From the NCBI RefSeq assembly GCF_021462225.1, contig NC_061818.1, positions 18,435,462-18,499,461 of the forward strand: a stretch of 64,000 nt of DNA, in the 5' to 3' direction. The notes beneath the pieces were generated by a model. The model was not told where the DNA came from and did not search any database. It saw only the letters and a program-made list of their open reading frames with translations. A program made the translations under genes and the position numbers. Positions 1 through 60,900 of the stretch are shown piece after piece (positions within the stretch are counted from its first letter, which is position 1; each line of letters starts with the position of its first letter). Source of the stretch: Girardinichthys multiradiatus (lineage: Eukaryota; Chordata; Actinopteri; Cyprinodontiformes; Goodeidae).

Positions 1-48342
<48,342 letters not shown>

Positions 48343-51300
48343 GAAATTTTGATGAGTTTCTAGTGTAAATTTCTTTTTTTTCTTATATGACAATTGTTTA
48401 TACATAATATTAGCATGATAGAATATACTATTACTAACTTTTCAAAAAAGCTCTTTATCCATAATACAGCATATCTAATACTACACAATGTGACAGATAA
48501 AGCTGGCACATTATTGAATACATAATCTCTAATAAAACATTTGTAATGATACCAATTTTGATTTCTCAAAATGTTAAGTATTTACAAATAACCCCAGGCA
48601 ACATGCACAAAGATGCAAGCATCATATTCTCTCAATCCCTGTATGTAACAGAAAAATACATGAAAGAATACAAATTGGTCAATGCGCATACTGAATAAAA
48701 TAGAACATTTTGCTGACAGTACACAAATGGGTTACAATGACATGTTCGCATGGTTTCTTGGGTCCATGTGTGTTGATGTTTTAAATTATTCTGGCTTCAA
48801 AACTCCCTTATCTGTTTGCAAACTGCTGGTCAGCTGGCTGGACGAAAACAAGTAAACTTTTCCATCATCTACATGAAAGACAAATTGGACTGTTTGGGAA
48901 CATTTTCAACTGCAACAAACATGGATACCCACTAGTTGGAAATTAAAAAGCACCACCCAACACTCTTGTTAAGGTAACCTTTCTCTGAAACTAAAGTTGG
49001 CAAGCTATGACCCAGTCAACATGTGTATGTGGGCCCACTATGGATTGTGTGCTTCTTGTATGGGACCAAATTGCAGCCTGTGTCAAACAACCAGATGAGT
49101 ACCTTAAATAGTTCTTAGCTGGGTCTCAAATTGTTAGTAAGAAAATTACTAAAAGCTGAGCTCATCTAACACATCTAAGACCCATACCCACACTTAATAG
49201 GCAATATATAGGCAACCTATATCGACAACAGCATGTCTGTGAAGCAGTTGACTACCTGATCAGATAGCCTGACTAATTAATTGACAAAAATTTGCTTGTT
49301 ATTTGCTATACTAATCTATAAACAGCAAAAGCACAAAGGCATATATTTTGCTTGAGAAAATGTTACATTTAGCAGGTGTTTAGTGTCTTCCTCCAAAATG
49401 TAATCCTGAGCTGAAAGAAGGATTAATAGTAAATCACTATCATGAGTACATGGTATTGCTTCTTCGATCCTTATTTTAACAGAGTGACTGTCAACACACT
49501 TCTCCTAGGCTAAAGCTAAAAGAGGCTAATGCTAAATGGAAGCCACGGTAGCTGTGTTGCAGCATTGCTCATTCTTAATTAGTTTTACAACTAATTTGGC
49601 TTCCTTCCATGTAAACAAATAAACAAACTCATTCTTTTCATTTTACTTAGTAGTGTAGTTCATTGTTACTAGTCTAATAGAGGAGTTTGTTAACTGACGT
49701 ATTTCAGCTTGATGCTGAATAATTGTGTCATTAAATTCTTATATTGTGGGAAGATGTTGTTGTGTGTTTATTCTATGTGTGGAGAGCTTGCTGTTTAAGA
49801 ACGGCAGTTCTCAAATCCCCTCTTTCATCTATTGAACATTGGGCTGATATACACAAGACAATACCTGGCAGACTGAAAGTTGTTAGGCTAAAATTAAATA
49901 TTATATTTTAACTTTTTTAATGATTTTGTTAATAATTATTAATCATGATTATTAATAGCTGTCAAAAGCCAAACCAAATCTATTCTTGCACAAGAATATA
50001 CATGAACATTAAGTAACAATTAGGACAAATTCCCTCCTTTCATGTAAAGAGTTAAAAGTAGGAAGAACAATCTGACTTCTCTGCCTGTAAGTGAGTCAAA
50101 GAGACAGCAGGTCCAAAGCCAAAATGGACCGCTGTCTCAATTCTCTTTTTGCCACTGCTGCCTGTTTACACACACAAAAGGACACACATACACCCACAAG
50201 CCCATCCTTATGAGTCAGTTAAATATGCTCTGCTAAGTGTATTTTCTGGTAACACGTCTCCCACGCAGACAAACAAAACAAACACAGACATAGGCTATAC
50301 TAAAGTGGTAGAGAGCCCGGACACTAAGAGAGGTTTATTCCATTCAGTTCCATGTCCAGGCATAGAGCTTCTAACAGATTGTTCATATTTTAATGTCTTC
50401 ATCATAGATTATTTCCCTGAAACAAACACAGTGCTGTTTTAAATCAGTGCGCTTTTGTCATGAAGGTTTTTATTTCTTTTTGCATTTTGTACTTAAGTAA
50501 TCTAATTAAATAAGGCAGTACAGTGTGTCTGGTTAATGTTAGCGATGTTCTAATTTTTAGATTTGTATTTGGTTCTAAGTTATATGACTATTTTAATGAC
50601 TTTTAAGGAATTTTTGAAGACATTTGATCATATGTAGTTCAAAATTTTTAATACTTGGACTGGATAAGTCACAGTGGGGTCACTCTACATCTAACAGAGA
50701 TACTTTAAAACTGTTTGAAATTGGGGGGGGAGCAAAAATATTTAATGCTACCAGCAGTTTGCATTATGTGTGTTTTGAAAACATTTTCTAAATAACCTTG
50801 GATTAGGATTTTAAACCTTTCTAAAGTGGATGATACCAACTCTTAATGCAAGAATGCAGATTTAATTGACATCTGTCAATCGAATTTACTGAAAAATTTG
50901 CCCCCCCTAAAATTAAATCACTTTTAAGCTTCCCCTTCTGAGTTTGTCTTAAATGCCAAATGCCAATCTTGCAAACACTTTTCTTAAGTTATAGATTTGC
51001 TTATAAGCTGTATTTCACATAGGAATCATAGCTTTTGATTCGGGAGTTAGATAAGGTACTGTTTCTGCAAAAGTTGGTGCTTTGAATTAGATTGTAACAC
51101 CATTGTGCTGTTTTCTACTTGAAAGTGCAAAGAGCTGATTTTAGGAAACCCTTTTAGGAGTGTACCAGATAATATTTTGGTTTGATGGACAAGGAGAATA
51201 GTTGGAAAGGTAAAAACAAATAATGACAGATGACAAATCACATTATTGGATCATGTTCTTATTATAATTGAGGAACAGAGCTGCTCTATATGTTGTTTGG

Positions 51301-51984
51301 TAGTAACATCTTCCTCTTTGCCATATTGATTGTTCTTTTCAGGTGTAGAACATTTTGCAAGTCTACACTTGTATGTTAAAGGTCTGTTTTTTTCTGGCAG
51401 TTTGACTCCAGAACAATTTGTAGGTGTGGTCTGAAAAGGAAAATTGGTAAATCAAGCTGTAACTGCTGGACCAGGTATGATTCATTGTAATTTATGTAAA
51501 TTGTAGACATAGAAGTAAAACAAGACAACGTCTTTGAACAGATGTTTTGACATAAAATTTCCACCCCATTGACCAGATAGAATCTGCACCTGGGTGGAGA
51601 GATTTTACTAAAAGGAAGTACTCTATTTTAACTTATTAACAGTTTATAAATGTTTCTGTTTATGAGTGTTAGTGTTGAAAGCAGAATGCAAAAAAAAAAA
51701 GTACAAAATCTAAAACTTTCATTACTTTAAGGAGAGTTTGTTGTTGCAGCTGGGTTTAGCCAGATTAATTTCTAACATACAAACCAAACTAAAAAAAAAA
51801 AAATCCTAACCCAACTTAAAAAAATTCAATTATTGTTTAATCTTTGTTCTTTTCTTCTACTCACAGGAGGGGTGCCCAAACCCTTAAGATTTTAGACTTT
51901 TAGGTTTAAAATATTCACTGAGACACAAGTGCTAATGCATATGTAGACAGACACAAGCAAAACTCAAAAGAATGAGTCATCAGT

Positions 51985-52052
51985 TTTGTAAGTGGAATTT
52001 TTAGATGGAAGTATAAATAAATTTACTTCCATCTAAAAATTCCACTTACAAA
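51985..52052. repeat. Perfect 29-bp inverted repeat, 10-base loop
   Basis: Arms 51985-52013 and 52024-52052 are perfectly complementary (TTTGTAAGTGGAATTTTTAG... against the inverse), separated by TAAATAAATT. Too long to be chance in this composition. No transposon ends are visible beyond it. Confidence 0.92.
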
Positions 52053-53220
52053 CAACAGATGACACCACTATGCTCTCCAAAAACCCATTTTACAATGTCT
52101 TTCTTTCTGTTGTTTTACAGAATATTTGCTTTGCATTATCATTGTTTTGTATTCTGAATTGTGGACAATATTCTGTTACAGAACGGTGTGTTTGCAAAGG
52201 AAAGAGCACACAGATAAAAGCATCTGACGTACATCAAGACACACTTCTAATGGCTTTTATTAACCTTGTCCCTCAGTACTCTATGTACTGTCTCTAATGT
52301 TCACTTCTGTGCAGCCAATGGTTTTGTCTGATGTATTTCTTTCTCTATTTACCCTGGTAAAACCCCCCTCACTTACTGCCACACCTCTGCTTCTTTTCTA
52401 AAGCCTCCTTCATTCCTCTGTTTCTTTTTTTCTTGCTCACTCTTGCATTTGTGCATTTCTCCCATCATATCTCTCCTTTCTTTCACCCAGCCCGCATATC
52501 AATCATTTCGCCATCTCTGTTTAATATCAAATGACACTGAGCAAACGAAAGCGGTATGATGCCACGTCAGCAAATGCACAAGAACGCAAAAGCAAAGACT
52601 ATATGAGGAGTACGAAAAGAAATAGGTTGGGGAGAGGAAAATATATGGATGGTTCAAATGAGAGAAAGTGGTAAAGATGGAAAAAAGGAAAGAAAGGAAA
52701 AAAAGGAGAAAGGATTAAGAAAATTTCCTGTGGGCAGACATGGTTGAAAAGAGTGATGAAGAATAAAAGAGAGAGAAAGAGGGCGGAACTAGGCGGGAGG
52801 AGAGAAGGGAAGAGATGAAGAGTGCAGTAGAGCTGAATGAGGAATAAAGCAAGAGAATTACACAGGGGTGTGATAAGATTAAAGTATTTTCTTCTGCTAG
52901 CGGTGTGTATACTCTGCCATAAGTAGGTTATACACACACACATACACACACTGAATAAATTTATGTACTGATGGTGGAGTCAAATTTGAATAAGGGGGTT
53001 GGAAAAGAACAAATAAAGTGGTTTTAAAGGTATTTATTTCATATGACCATTTATTAAAATATGTTCTATATGGATTTGTCATATTTGCATAATGTTTAAG
53101 CTTTGTTAAGGAACTCAAAGCGTAAGGATATTAAAATTGTCACTAAAACACCATCTGCTGAATACTGAAGGCACATCTTGACCTCATCTAAAAATCTGCC
53201 CATCTAAGTTCATTCCAGCC

Positions 53221-53254
53221 CCCCATCCCACCATCTTGGGATGGTGGGATGGGG
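53221..53254. repeat. 15-bp GC-rich inverted repeat, 4-base loop
   Basis: CCCCATCCCACCATC (53221-53235), loop TTGG, then the perfect inverse. The flanking GGGGATGGTG repeats part of the arm. Confidence 0.85.
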
Positions 53255-54083
53255 ATGGTGCTACAAAATAAGCACCAACATACAGTGGCGGATTTGCAAA
53301 TTGCATCTAAATTTACACCTATTAACTCACTCCTCAATTGGATATTTGCAAGAGAAACTGCAGCATTGGAAGAAATACCAAATGTCTGCTTGAGTTTCTT
53401 CTTGCAACATAATTTGTCAAGGTGGAAAATATGTATAATAGTGTGACAACAGTACTTATGTTATTACCTGACCTTGAATAAAGGTTGTTACAAAGTTGTG
53501 TTTCTACTATCTGCTTGCTCTGGTCTCTTAAGATTACCTTCATGAAAATATAATTTTTAAACCTTAAACAAGTGCGCAGTGTAGTGTTTTTCTTGAACAG
53601 TACAGTGGAACAGTTTAGACCAACCCTGGAGCCAGCCAGACATTAATATTTTAAACAGTCATTGGCTCTTATGGCTAACCATGACAGCATTTTGTGTGGT
53701 TAGCCCTGAAAAAGTTAGGAAAGTTGACAAGCAAGTGACAAATAAAGAAGTGTCAGGCATACAAAGATTACTCAGCAGATTAAACGCATCTGACACCCAT
53801 TTTATTTGATAAAAAGGACAAAAATCCATCCCAAGACCAGACACAGGACCTGAGAGATTCATCTTCAAAATGATAATCATTTATTGTATGCCAAGTTTTA
53901 CGTCTTTGGAAAAAAGAATTTTGTCATTTAGTCATTTTGTGAGGGGGATTTGCTTTGCTTGAATGATTCTTAAGCATTTTTTACTTTTGCCATTTTGGTC
54001 ACTTTGTACCCATCTGAAACAGAATGTTTTATACAAAGCACAAATTTACATTAATCTGAGAGATGTTTGTACTTGCTTTAATA

Positions 54084-55343
54084 CACTGTCTGGCCAAAAC
54101 AAAAGTCGCCACCTGGATTTAACTAAGCAAATAGGTAGGAGCCTACCATTGGATAATAACTGCAGGGGCGGTTATGTTTCACCTGGCAACAAGTTATTTA
54201 ACCCCAACTGGTGCAATGAGTTGCTTCTCATTTCTTAAACAACCATGTCAAAAGACACATCCAGTGGTCGTGGAAAAGATGTCAGTCTGTTTCAGAAGGA
54301 TCAAATTATTGGCATAGATCAAGCAGAGAAAACATCAAAGAAGATTGCAGAAACTACCAAAACTGGGTTAAGAACTGTCCAACGTATTATTAAAAACTGG
54401 AAGGATAGTGGGACCCATCGTCTTCGAGGAAGAAATGTGGCCGGAAAAAAATCACGAATGATCGTGATCGGCGATCACTTAAATGTTTGGTAAAATGAAA
54501 TTGAAGAAAAACAACAGTAGAACTCCGGGCTATGTTTAATAGTGGAAGTAAGAGCATTTCCACACGCACAATGCCAAGGGAACTCAAGGGATTGGGACTG
54601 AACAGCCTTAAGAAAACCCCTAATCAGTGAGGCTAACCAGAAAAAAAAATACTTCATTTTGCTAGTGAGCATAAAGATTGGACTATGGAGCAATGGAAGA
54701 AGGTCATATGGTCTGATGAGTCCAGATTTACCCTGTTCCAGAGTGATGGGCGCATCAGGGTAAGAAGAGAAGCAGGTAAAGTGATGCACCCATCATGCCT
54801 AGTGCCTACTGTACAAGCCTGTGGGGGCAGTGCTATGATCTGGGGTTGCTGCAGTTGGTCAGGTCTGGGTTCAGCAACAGCATGTGTTGAAAAAATGAGG
54901 TCAGCTGACTACCTGAATATACTGAATGACCAGGTTATTCCATCAATCATTTTTTTCTTCCCTGATGGCACGGGCATATCCCAAAATGACAATGCCAGGA
55001 TTCATCGTGCTCCAATTGTGAAAGAATGGTTCAGGGAGCATGAGACATCATTCTCACACATGGATTGGCCACCACATAGTCCAGACCTTAACACCATTGA
55101 GAAGCTTTAGGATGTCCTGGAGAAGGCTTTGCGCAGCGGTCAGACTCATCATCAGCAATGCAAGATCTTGGTGAAACATCAATGCAACACTGGGTGGAAA
55201 TAAATCTTGTGACATAACAGAAGCTTATCAAAACAATGCCACAGCGAATGCATGCTGTAATCAAAGCTAAAGGTGGTCCAACAAAATATTAGAATGTGTC
55301 ACCTTTTTTTTTGGGTGGCGACTTTTTTTTTGGCCAGGCAGTG
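54084..55343 (+). mobile_element. Tc1-like transposon, broken transposase
   Basis: CACTGTCTGGCCAAAACAAA AGTCGCCACC at the left and the inverse GGTGGCGACTTTTTTTTTGG CCAGGCAGTG at the right, flanked by TA, 1260 bp. The transposase begins at 54245 (MSKDTSSGRGKDVSLFQKDQ), with HTH KKIAETTKTGLRTVQRIIK. It stops at 54493, then reopens at 54685 through [18 protein letters not shown] and NTIEKL, followed by TAG in place of the Trp codon. Intron 1, antisense to cacna1a. Confidence 0.88.
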
Positions 55344-56480
55344 TATCTTATAAAGTAATATTTTAAAATCTACTCATAGGCTACTGCAATCTGTCATATT
55401 TTCATGGCTCAAACCGGAGTGTAATTACAGTGAGTGGAAAATATAAGACTGACATATAAATAAACTTAAATATATATAGCATTTAGGCATTTTGTAATGA
55501 TATTTTATTTATCTGCATAATTCATTTAGATACCTAATTACAAAAAAAAAATAAACTGATATGCAATGGTTACACACAGGTGGATGATATGGTTTGTTAA
55601 CAGATACAAAGTGAAGAAAATCGAATCAAAATGGTACCTTCTATTTAAATTTAGCAATACGTTACTGTCTTCAATTAAATGAGGCCAGTGTCTTTGAGCA
55701 AAGTTAAGCGTGTGCAGCTAGATTTGTATCTGTAGAATTATGCATAAATGTACGGTTACATTTGTTTTTGGGTTTTTTTGCATACATGTTAAAGAAAGAA
55801 AAAACATTTTACCAAAAATGAAATAAAACAAAAAAGATTTTTAGAAATGTAAAGAATGCCTGAAGAAAGATTTCAAAGAAAAATATCACCTTTAACACAA
55901 AAAGTACCCACAAAAAAAACTGATCTCATAAATGTATACCCCCCCCCCCCCCCCCCCCCCCTTCTTTCATTTACGAGACTTAATTTAAATCTCTAATTCC
56001 TTTCCTTCGTCCCACTCCCTACTCTGCCCTGTTACATTATGGAGCAGTGGCAGAACAGCTCATATAATTACTTTATGTTCTTGTCACTTCTGACTAAGAA
56101 GCTCAGATTTGATCAGATGAATGGGATTAAGCAATGTGGCTGAAACCCAGCTAATTATTTTGATAATATGAAGCTGCAAAGATAAGAGGCGAAGTGGTGG
56201 AAGTGCTTCGTGTTACTCTTGTAAGACAAAATTTGAATAGATTTTCATGGCTGCAGTCAAAGCTTAGTTTCAGATTTCCGATTGCCCTATAGTGCAGCAC
56301 TATTCATGGTTACTAGGTGCTGGTTTTAAATAAACATAAAGTTTCAAATGATGTAAAAAAAAGATTGAACTTCCCTCATGAAGCATTTTTGTTCACCAGT
56401 TCACTTTATTGTTTCATTTGACTGAAAGTAAGAGTAAAAGAGACTCCTTTAGGTGGCTTTTGTGTGACAGACCAACACAA
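55344..56480 (-). other. Intron 1 segment with poly-C run
   Basis: Contains the C homopolymer at 55939-55971; otherwise nothing recognised. Confidence 0.5.
55939..55971. repeat. 33-base C homopolymer
   Basis: Uninterrupted C run on the plus strand. Prone to sequencing and assembly error, and able to form i-motif or, on the other strand, G-quadruplex structures. Confidence 0.95.
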
Positions 56481-56484
56481 AGAG

Positions 56485-57380
56485 AAGAAAAGTATGCGTA
56501 ATTTTCATAAAGGACTGTTCAATTCATTTTCCAAAAAATGGAAGTAGTTTGGTACAACTGCAAATCCACCAAGATGTGGTCATCCACCTAAACTAACATG
56601 CTGGGAAAGGCCAAATCAAATAAGTAGCAAAGAAGCCCTTGGTAACTCTGGAGAAGCTGCAACTATCAATGGTTCAGGTGGGAGAATATGTGAACAGGAG
56701 AAATATTAGTCATGCATTCTACAAAATTACCTTTCTTGTAGAGTGTAAAGAACAAAGACATTGTTGAACAATAGTCATAAAAGGTTTGCAGTTTGTCAAA
56801 AGCCATAGTTGGGACACACTAAACATATGGAAGAAGATGCTCCTGGTCAGAGAGGGCCAAATTTGACTTATCTGAGCTTCACACAAAACGCTATGTGTAA
56901 CAAAAAACTAACAATACACATAACCCTGAACACACCATCATAACCGAGAAATTTGGTAGTGGCAGCATCATGCTGTGGGGTTGGTTTTCTTCATCAGGGT
57001 GAGGGAAGCTGCTCGATAGAAGGATGGATAGAGCTAAAAAGGCTGCAGAAGACTTTACTTTCCAGGAGGACAAAGACCCTAAACATAGAGTTAGAGCTAC
57101 AGTGGAATGGTTTAGATTAACTTCAGTCTACAACCTGGTAGAGACATACCCCAAAAGGCGTGAAATACATTGATTGCAGTAAATAAATGGTTTTACAAAG
57201 TGTTATCTCAGGGGGGTTAAATATAAAAGCATGCCACAGTTTTGAATTTTTATTTAAATAAATAAAATCACGTATGGTTTTCCTTCACACTTAACATATA
57301 ATAACACTTAAATGCATTTAAGTTCAGAGTTGTAAAGAGACAAAATGTGAAAAAGTAGTATAAAGACTTTTGCAAGCTGC
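56485..57380 (+). mobile_element. Decayed Tc1-like relic
   Basis: AGAAGATGCTCCTGGTCAGA, GTGGCAGCATCATGCTGTGG GG, TTCCAGGAGGACAAAGACCC and GGTAGAGACATACCCCAAAA follow the order of a common fish Tc1 catalytic region. No open frame survives. 46-kb and 62-kb relics belong to similar families. Confidence 0.65.
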
Positions 57381-57690
57381 TGCAAGGCCACAAAAAGAGG
57401 TACTTTGGTCCAATAAACTTTAAAACTCATAGACTAAAGTCACTTCTGGCCTTTAAAAACCCCATATACTGACAAAGTCATGATTTCAAAATGGTAGCTC
57501 ATAAACCATTATGGTGGCTCTCTCTACTTCTTACACAAAGGCTATTGTCTCTCCCTCACCCTGCCACCAGCTCTCGCTCATCACCCACATATAGCCGAGC
57601 TGTCACTTTCCACAAGATGCTGACAGTGGTGTGTGCAGCAGGGAGTGTGTGTACCCGAACAGCACATGACATTTTCTCACATAAGCTGTA

Positions 57691-59258
57691 CAGGTCCTTC
57701 TCAAACAATTAGCATATTGTGATAAAGTTCATTATTTTCCATAATGTCATGATGAAAATTTAACATTCATATATTTTAGATTCATTGCACACTAACTGAA
57801 ATATTTCAGGTCTTTTATTGTCTTAATACGGATGATTGTGGCATACAGCTCATGAAAACCCAAAATTCCTATCTCACAAAATTAGCATATCATTAAAAGG
57901 GTCTCTAAACGAGCTATGAACCTAATCATCTGAATCAACGAGTTAACTCTAAACACCTGCAAAAGATTCCTGAGGCCTTTAAAACTCCCAGCCTGGTTCA
58001 TCACTCAAAACCCCAATCATGGGTAAGACTGCCGACCTGACTGCTGTCCAGAAAGCCACTATTGACACCCTCAAGCAAGAGGGTAAGACACAGAAAGACA
58101 TTTCTGAACGAATAGGCTGTTCCCAGAGTGCTGTATCAAGGCACCTCAGTGGGAAGTCTGTGGGAAGGAAAATGTGTGGCAGAAAACGCTGCACAACGAG
58201 AAGAGGTGACCGGACCCTGAGGAAGATTGTGGAGAAGGGCCGATTCCAGACCTTGGGGGACCTGCAGAAGCAGTGGACTGAGTCTGGAGTAGAAACATCC
58301 AGAGCAACCATGCACAGGCGTGTGCAGGAAATGGGCTACAGGTGCCGCATTCCCCAGACCTGGGCTACAGAGAAGCAGCACTGGACTGTTGCTCAGTGGT
58401 CCAAAGTACTTTTTTTAGATGAAAGCAAATTCTGCATGTCATTCGGAAATCAAGGTGCCAGAGTCTGGAGGAAGACTGGGGAGAAGGAAATGCCAAAATG
58501 CCAGAAGTCCAGTGTCAAGTACCCACAGTCAGTGATGATCTGGGGTGCCGTGTCAGCTGCTGGTGTTGGTCCACTGTGTTTTATCAAGGGCAGGGTCAAT
58601 GCAGCTAGCTATCAGGAGATTTTGGAGCACTTCATGCTTCCATCTGCTGAAAAGCTTTATGGAGATGAAGATTTCATTTTTCAGCACGACCTGGTACCTG
58701 CTCACAGTGCCAAAACCACTGGTAAATGGTTTACTGACCATGGTATCACTGTGCTCAATTGGCCTGCCAACTCTCCTGACCTGAACCCCATAGAGAATCT
58801 GTGGGATATTGTGAAGAGAACGTTGAGAGACTCAAGACCCAACACTCTGGATGAGCTAAAGGCCACTATCGAAGCATCCTGGGCCTCCATAAGACCTCAG
58901 CAGTGCCACAGGCTGATTGCCTCCATGCCACGCCGCATTGAAGCAGTCATTTCTGCAAAAGGATTCCCGACCAAGTATTGAGTGCATAACTGTACATGAT
59001 TATTTGAAGGTTGACGTTTTTTGTATTAAAAACACTTTTCTTTTATTGGTCGGATGAAATATGCTAATTTTGTGAGATAGGAATTTTGGGTTTTCATGAG
59101 CTGTATGCCAAAATCATCCGTATTAAGACAATAAAAGACCTGAAATATTTCAGTTAGTGTGCAATGAATCTAAAATATATGAATATTCAATTTTCATCAT
59201 TACATTATAGAAAATAATGAACTTTATCACAATATGCTAATATTTTGAGAAGGACCTG
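57691..59258 (+). mobile_element. Tc1-like transposon copy A2, near-intact
   Basis: 1568 bp between TA dinucleotides with the same long inverted ends as copy A1 at 34672. It is shorter by 47 bases, exactly the 42-base coding deletion plus the 5-base duplication that A1 has and A2 lacks. The element is nearly identical to A1 otherwise, which implies recent movement of this family. Intron 1, antisense to cacna1a. Confidence 0.95.
58019..58981 (+). CDS. Tc1/mariner transposase, 320 aa, in-frame 14-residue deletion
   Basis: Cut-and-paste transposase that binds its own inverted ends and catalyses excision and integration at TA. Visible: paired-type HTH near residues 17-42 (ISERIGCSQSAVSRHL), a basic linker, and the catalytic triad D134 (LFLDESKF), D224 (FQHDLVPAHSAK) and E259 (NPIENLWD), giving the DD34E spacing of Tc1. 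The frame is open from ATG to the stop. Compared with copy A1, residues equivalent to VKPLLNQKQQQKRL, between the DNA-binding and catalytic parts, are missing (after PQ at residue 113). Normal length would be 334. The SDE of A1 reads LDE here. Activity is doubtful. Confidence 0.9.
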   Translation: MGKTADLTAVQKATIDTLKQEGKTQKDISERIGCSQSAVSRHLSGKSVGRKMCGRKRCTTRRGDRTLRKIVEKGRFQTLGDLQKQWTESGVETSRATMHRRVQEMGYRCRIPQTWATEKQHWTVAQWSKVLFLDESKFCMSFGNQGARVWRKTGEKEMPKCQKSSVKYPQSVMIWGAVSAAGVGPLCFIKGRVNAASYQEILEHFMLPSAEKLYGDEDFIFQHDLVPAHSAKTTGKWFTDHGITVLNWPANSPDLNPIENLWDIVKRTLRDSRPNTLDELKATIEASWASIRPQQCHRLIASMPRRIEAVISAKGFPTKY

Positions 59259-59297
59259 TATGTTCAGGGAACGTAGGCACTGTGTTAACATGAACTA

Positions 59298-60900
59298 CAG
59301 TACAGACCAAAGGTTTGGACACACCTTCTCATTCAAAGAGTTTTCTTTATTTTCATGACTATGAATATTGTAGCTTCACAATGAAGGCATCAAAACTATG
59401 AATTAACACATGTGGAATTATATACTGAACAAAAAAGTGTGAAACAACTGAAAATATGTCTTATATTCTAGGTTCTTCAAAGTAGCCACCTATTGCTTTG
59501 ATTACTGCTCTGCACTCTCTTGGCATTCTGTTGATGAGCTTCAAGAGGTAGTCACCTGAAATGATTTTCACTTCACAGGTGTGCCCTGTCAGGTTTAATA
59601 AGTGGGATTTCAAGCCTTATAAATGGGGTCGGGACCATCAGTTGTGTTGTGCAGGAGGTGGATACAGTACAAAGCTGATAGTCCTACTGAATAGACTGTT
59701 AGTATTTGTATTATGGCAAGAAAAAAGCAGCTAAGTAAAGAAAAACGAGTGGCCATCATTACTTTAAGAGATGAAGGTCAGTCAGTCCGAACAATTGGGA
59801 AAACTTTCAGTGTCCCCAAGTGCAGTCGCAAAAACCATCAAACTGGCTCACATAAGGACCGCCCCAGGAAAGGAAGACCAAGAGTCACCTCTGCTGCGGA
59901 CGATAAGTTCATCCGAGTCACCAGCCTCAGAAATCGCAGGTTAACAGCAGCTCATATTAGAGAACAGGTCAATGCCACACAGAGTTCTAGCAGGAGACAC
60001 ATCTCTAGAACAACTGTTAAGAGGAGACTGTGTGAATCAGGCCTTCATGGTAAAATAGCTGCTAGGAAACCACTGCTGAGGACAGGCAACAAGCAGAAGA
60101 GACTTGTTTGGGCTAAAGAACACAAGGAATGGACATTAGACCAGTGGAAAGCTGTGCTTTGGTCTGATGAGTCCAAGTTTGAGATCTTTGGTTCCAACCA
60201 CCGTGTCTTTGTGCGGCGCAGAAGAGGTGAACGGATGGACTCTACATGCCTGGTTCCCACCGTGAAGCATGGAGGAGGTGTGATGGTGTGATGGTGCTTT
60301 GCTGGTGACACTGTTGGGGATTTATTCAAAATCGAAGGCATACTGAACCAGCATGGCTACCACAGCATCTTGCAGCAGCATGCTATTCCATCCAGTTTGC
60401 GTTTAGTTGGACCATCATTTATTTTTCAACAGGACAATGACCCCAAACACACCTCCAGGCTGTGTAAGGGCTATTTGACCAAGAAGGAGAGTGATGGGGT
60501 GCTGCGCCAGATGACCTGGGCTCCACAGTCACCGGACCTGAACCCAATCGAGATGGTTTGGGGTGAGCTGGACCGCAGAGTGAAGGCGAAAGGGCCAACA
60601 AGTGCTAAGCATCTCTGGGAACTCCTTCAAGACTGTTGGAAAACCATTTCAGGTGACTACCTCTTGAAGCTATCAACGGAATGCCAAGAGCAGTAATCAA
60701 AGCAAAAGGTGGCTACTTTGAAGAACCAAGAATATAAGACATATTTTCAGTTGTTTCACACTTTTTTGTTCAGTATATAATTCCACATGTGTTAATTCAT
60801 ATTTCTGATGCCTTCAGTGTGAAGCTACAATATTCATAGTCATGAAAATAAAGAAAACTCTTTGATTGAGAAGGTGTGTCCAAACCTTTGGTCTGTACTG
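59298..60900 (+). mobile_element. Tc1-like transposon of a second family, broken transposase
   Basis: CAGTACAGACCAAAGGTTTG GACACACC at the left and the inverse at 60873-60900, flanked by TA, 1603 bp, only 39 bases from copy A2. The transposase runs 59713 to about 60696 (MARKKQLSKEKRVAIITLRD). It shows WSDESKF, FQQDNDPKHTS and NPIEMVWGEL, so the DDE triad is kept. A deletion in the HTH region, an in-frame TGA at 60289-60291 (Trp in relatives) and a frameshift before the C terminus disable it. Confidence 0.93.

Larger units (their letters stand above)
48343..54083 (-). other. Intron 1, 3' part, mostly unique sequence
   Basis: No exon, RNA gene or named transposon in about 5.7 kb. It contains two hairpins (51985-52052 and 53221-53254). 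The N-terminal exon 1 was looked for (NCLTVNRSLF, KYAKKITEW equivalents) and not found. Confidence 0.5.
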
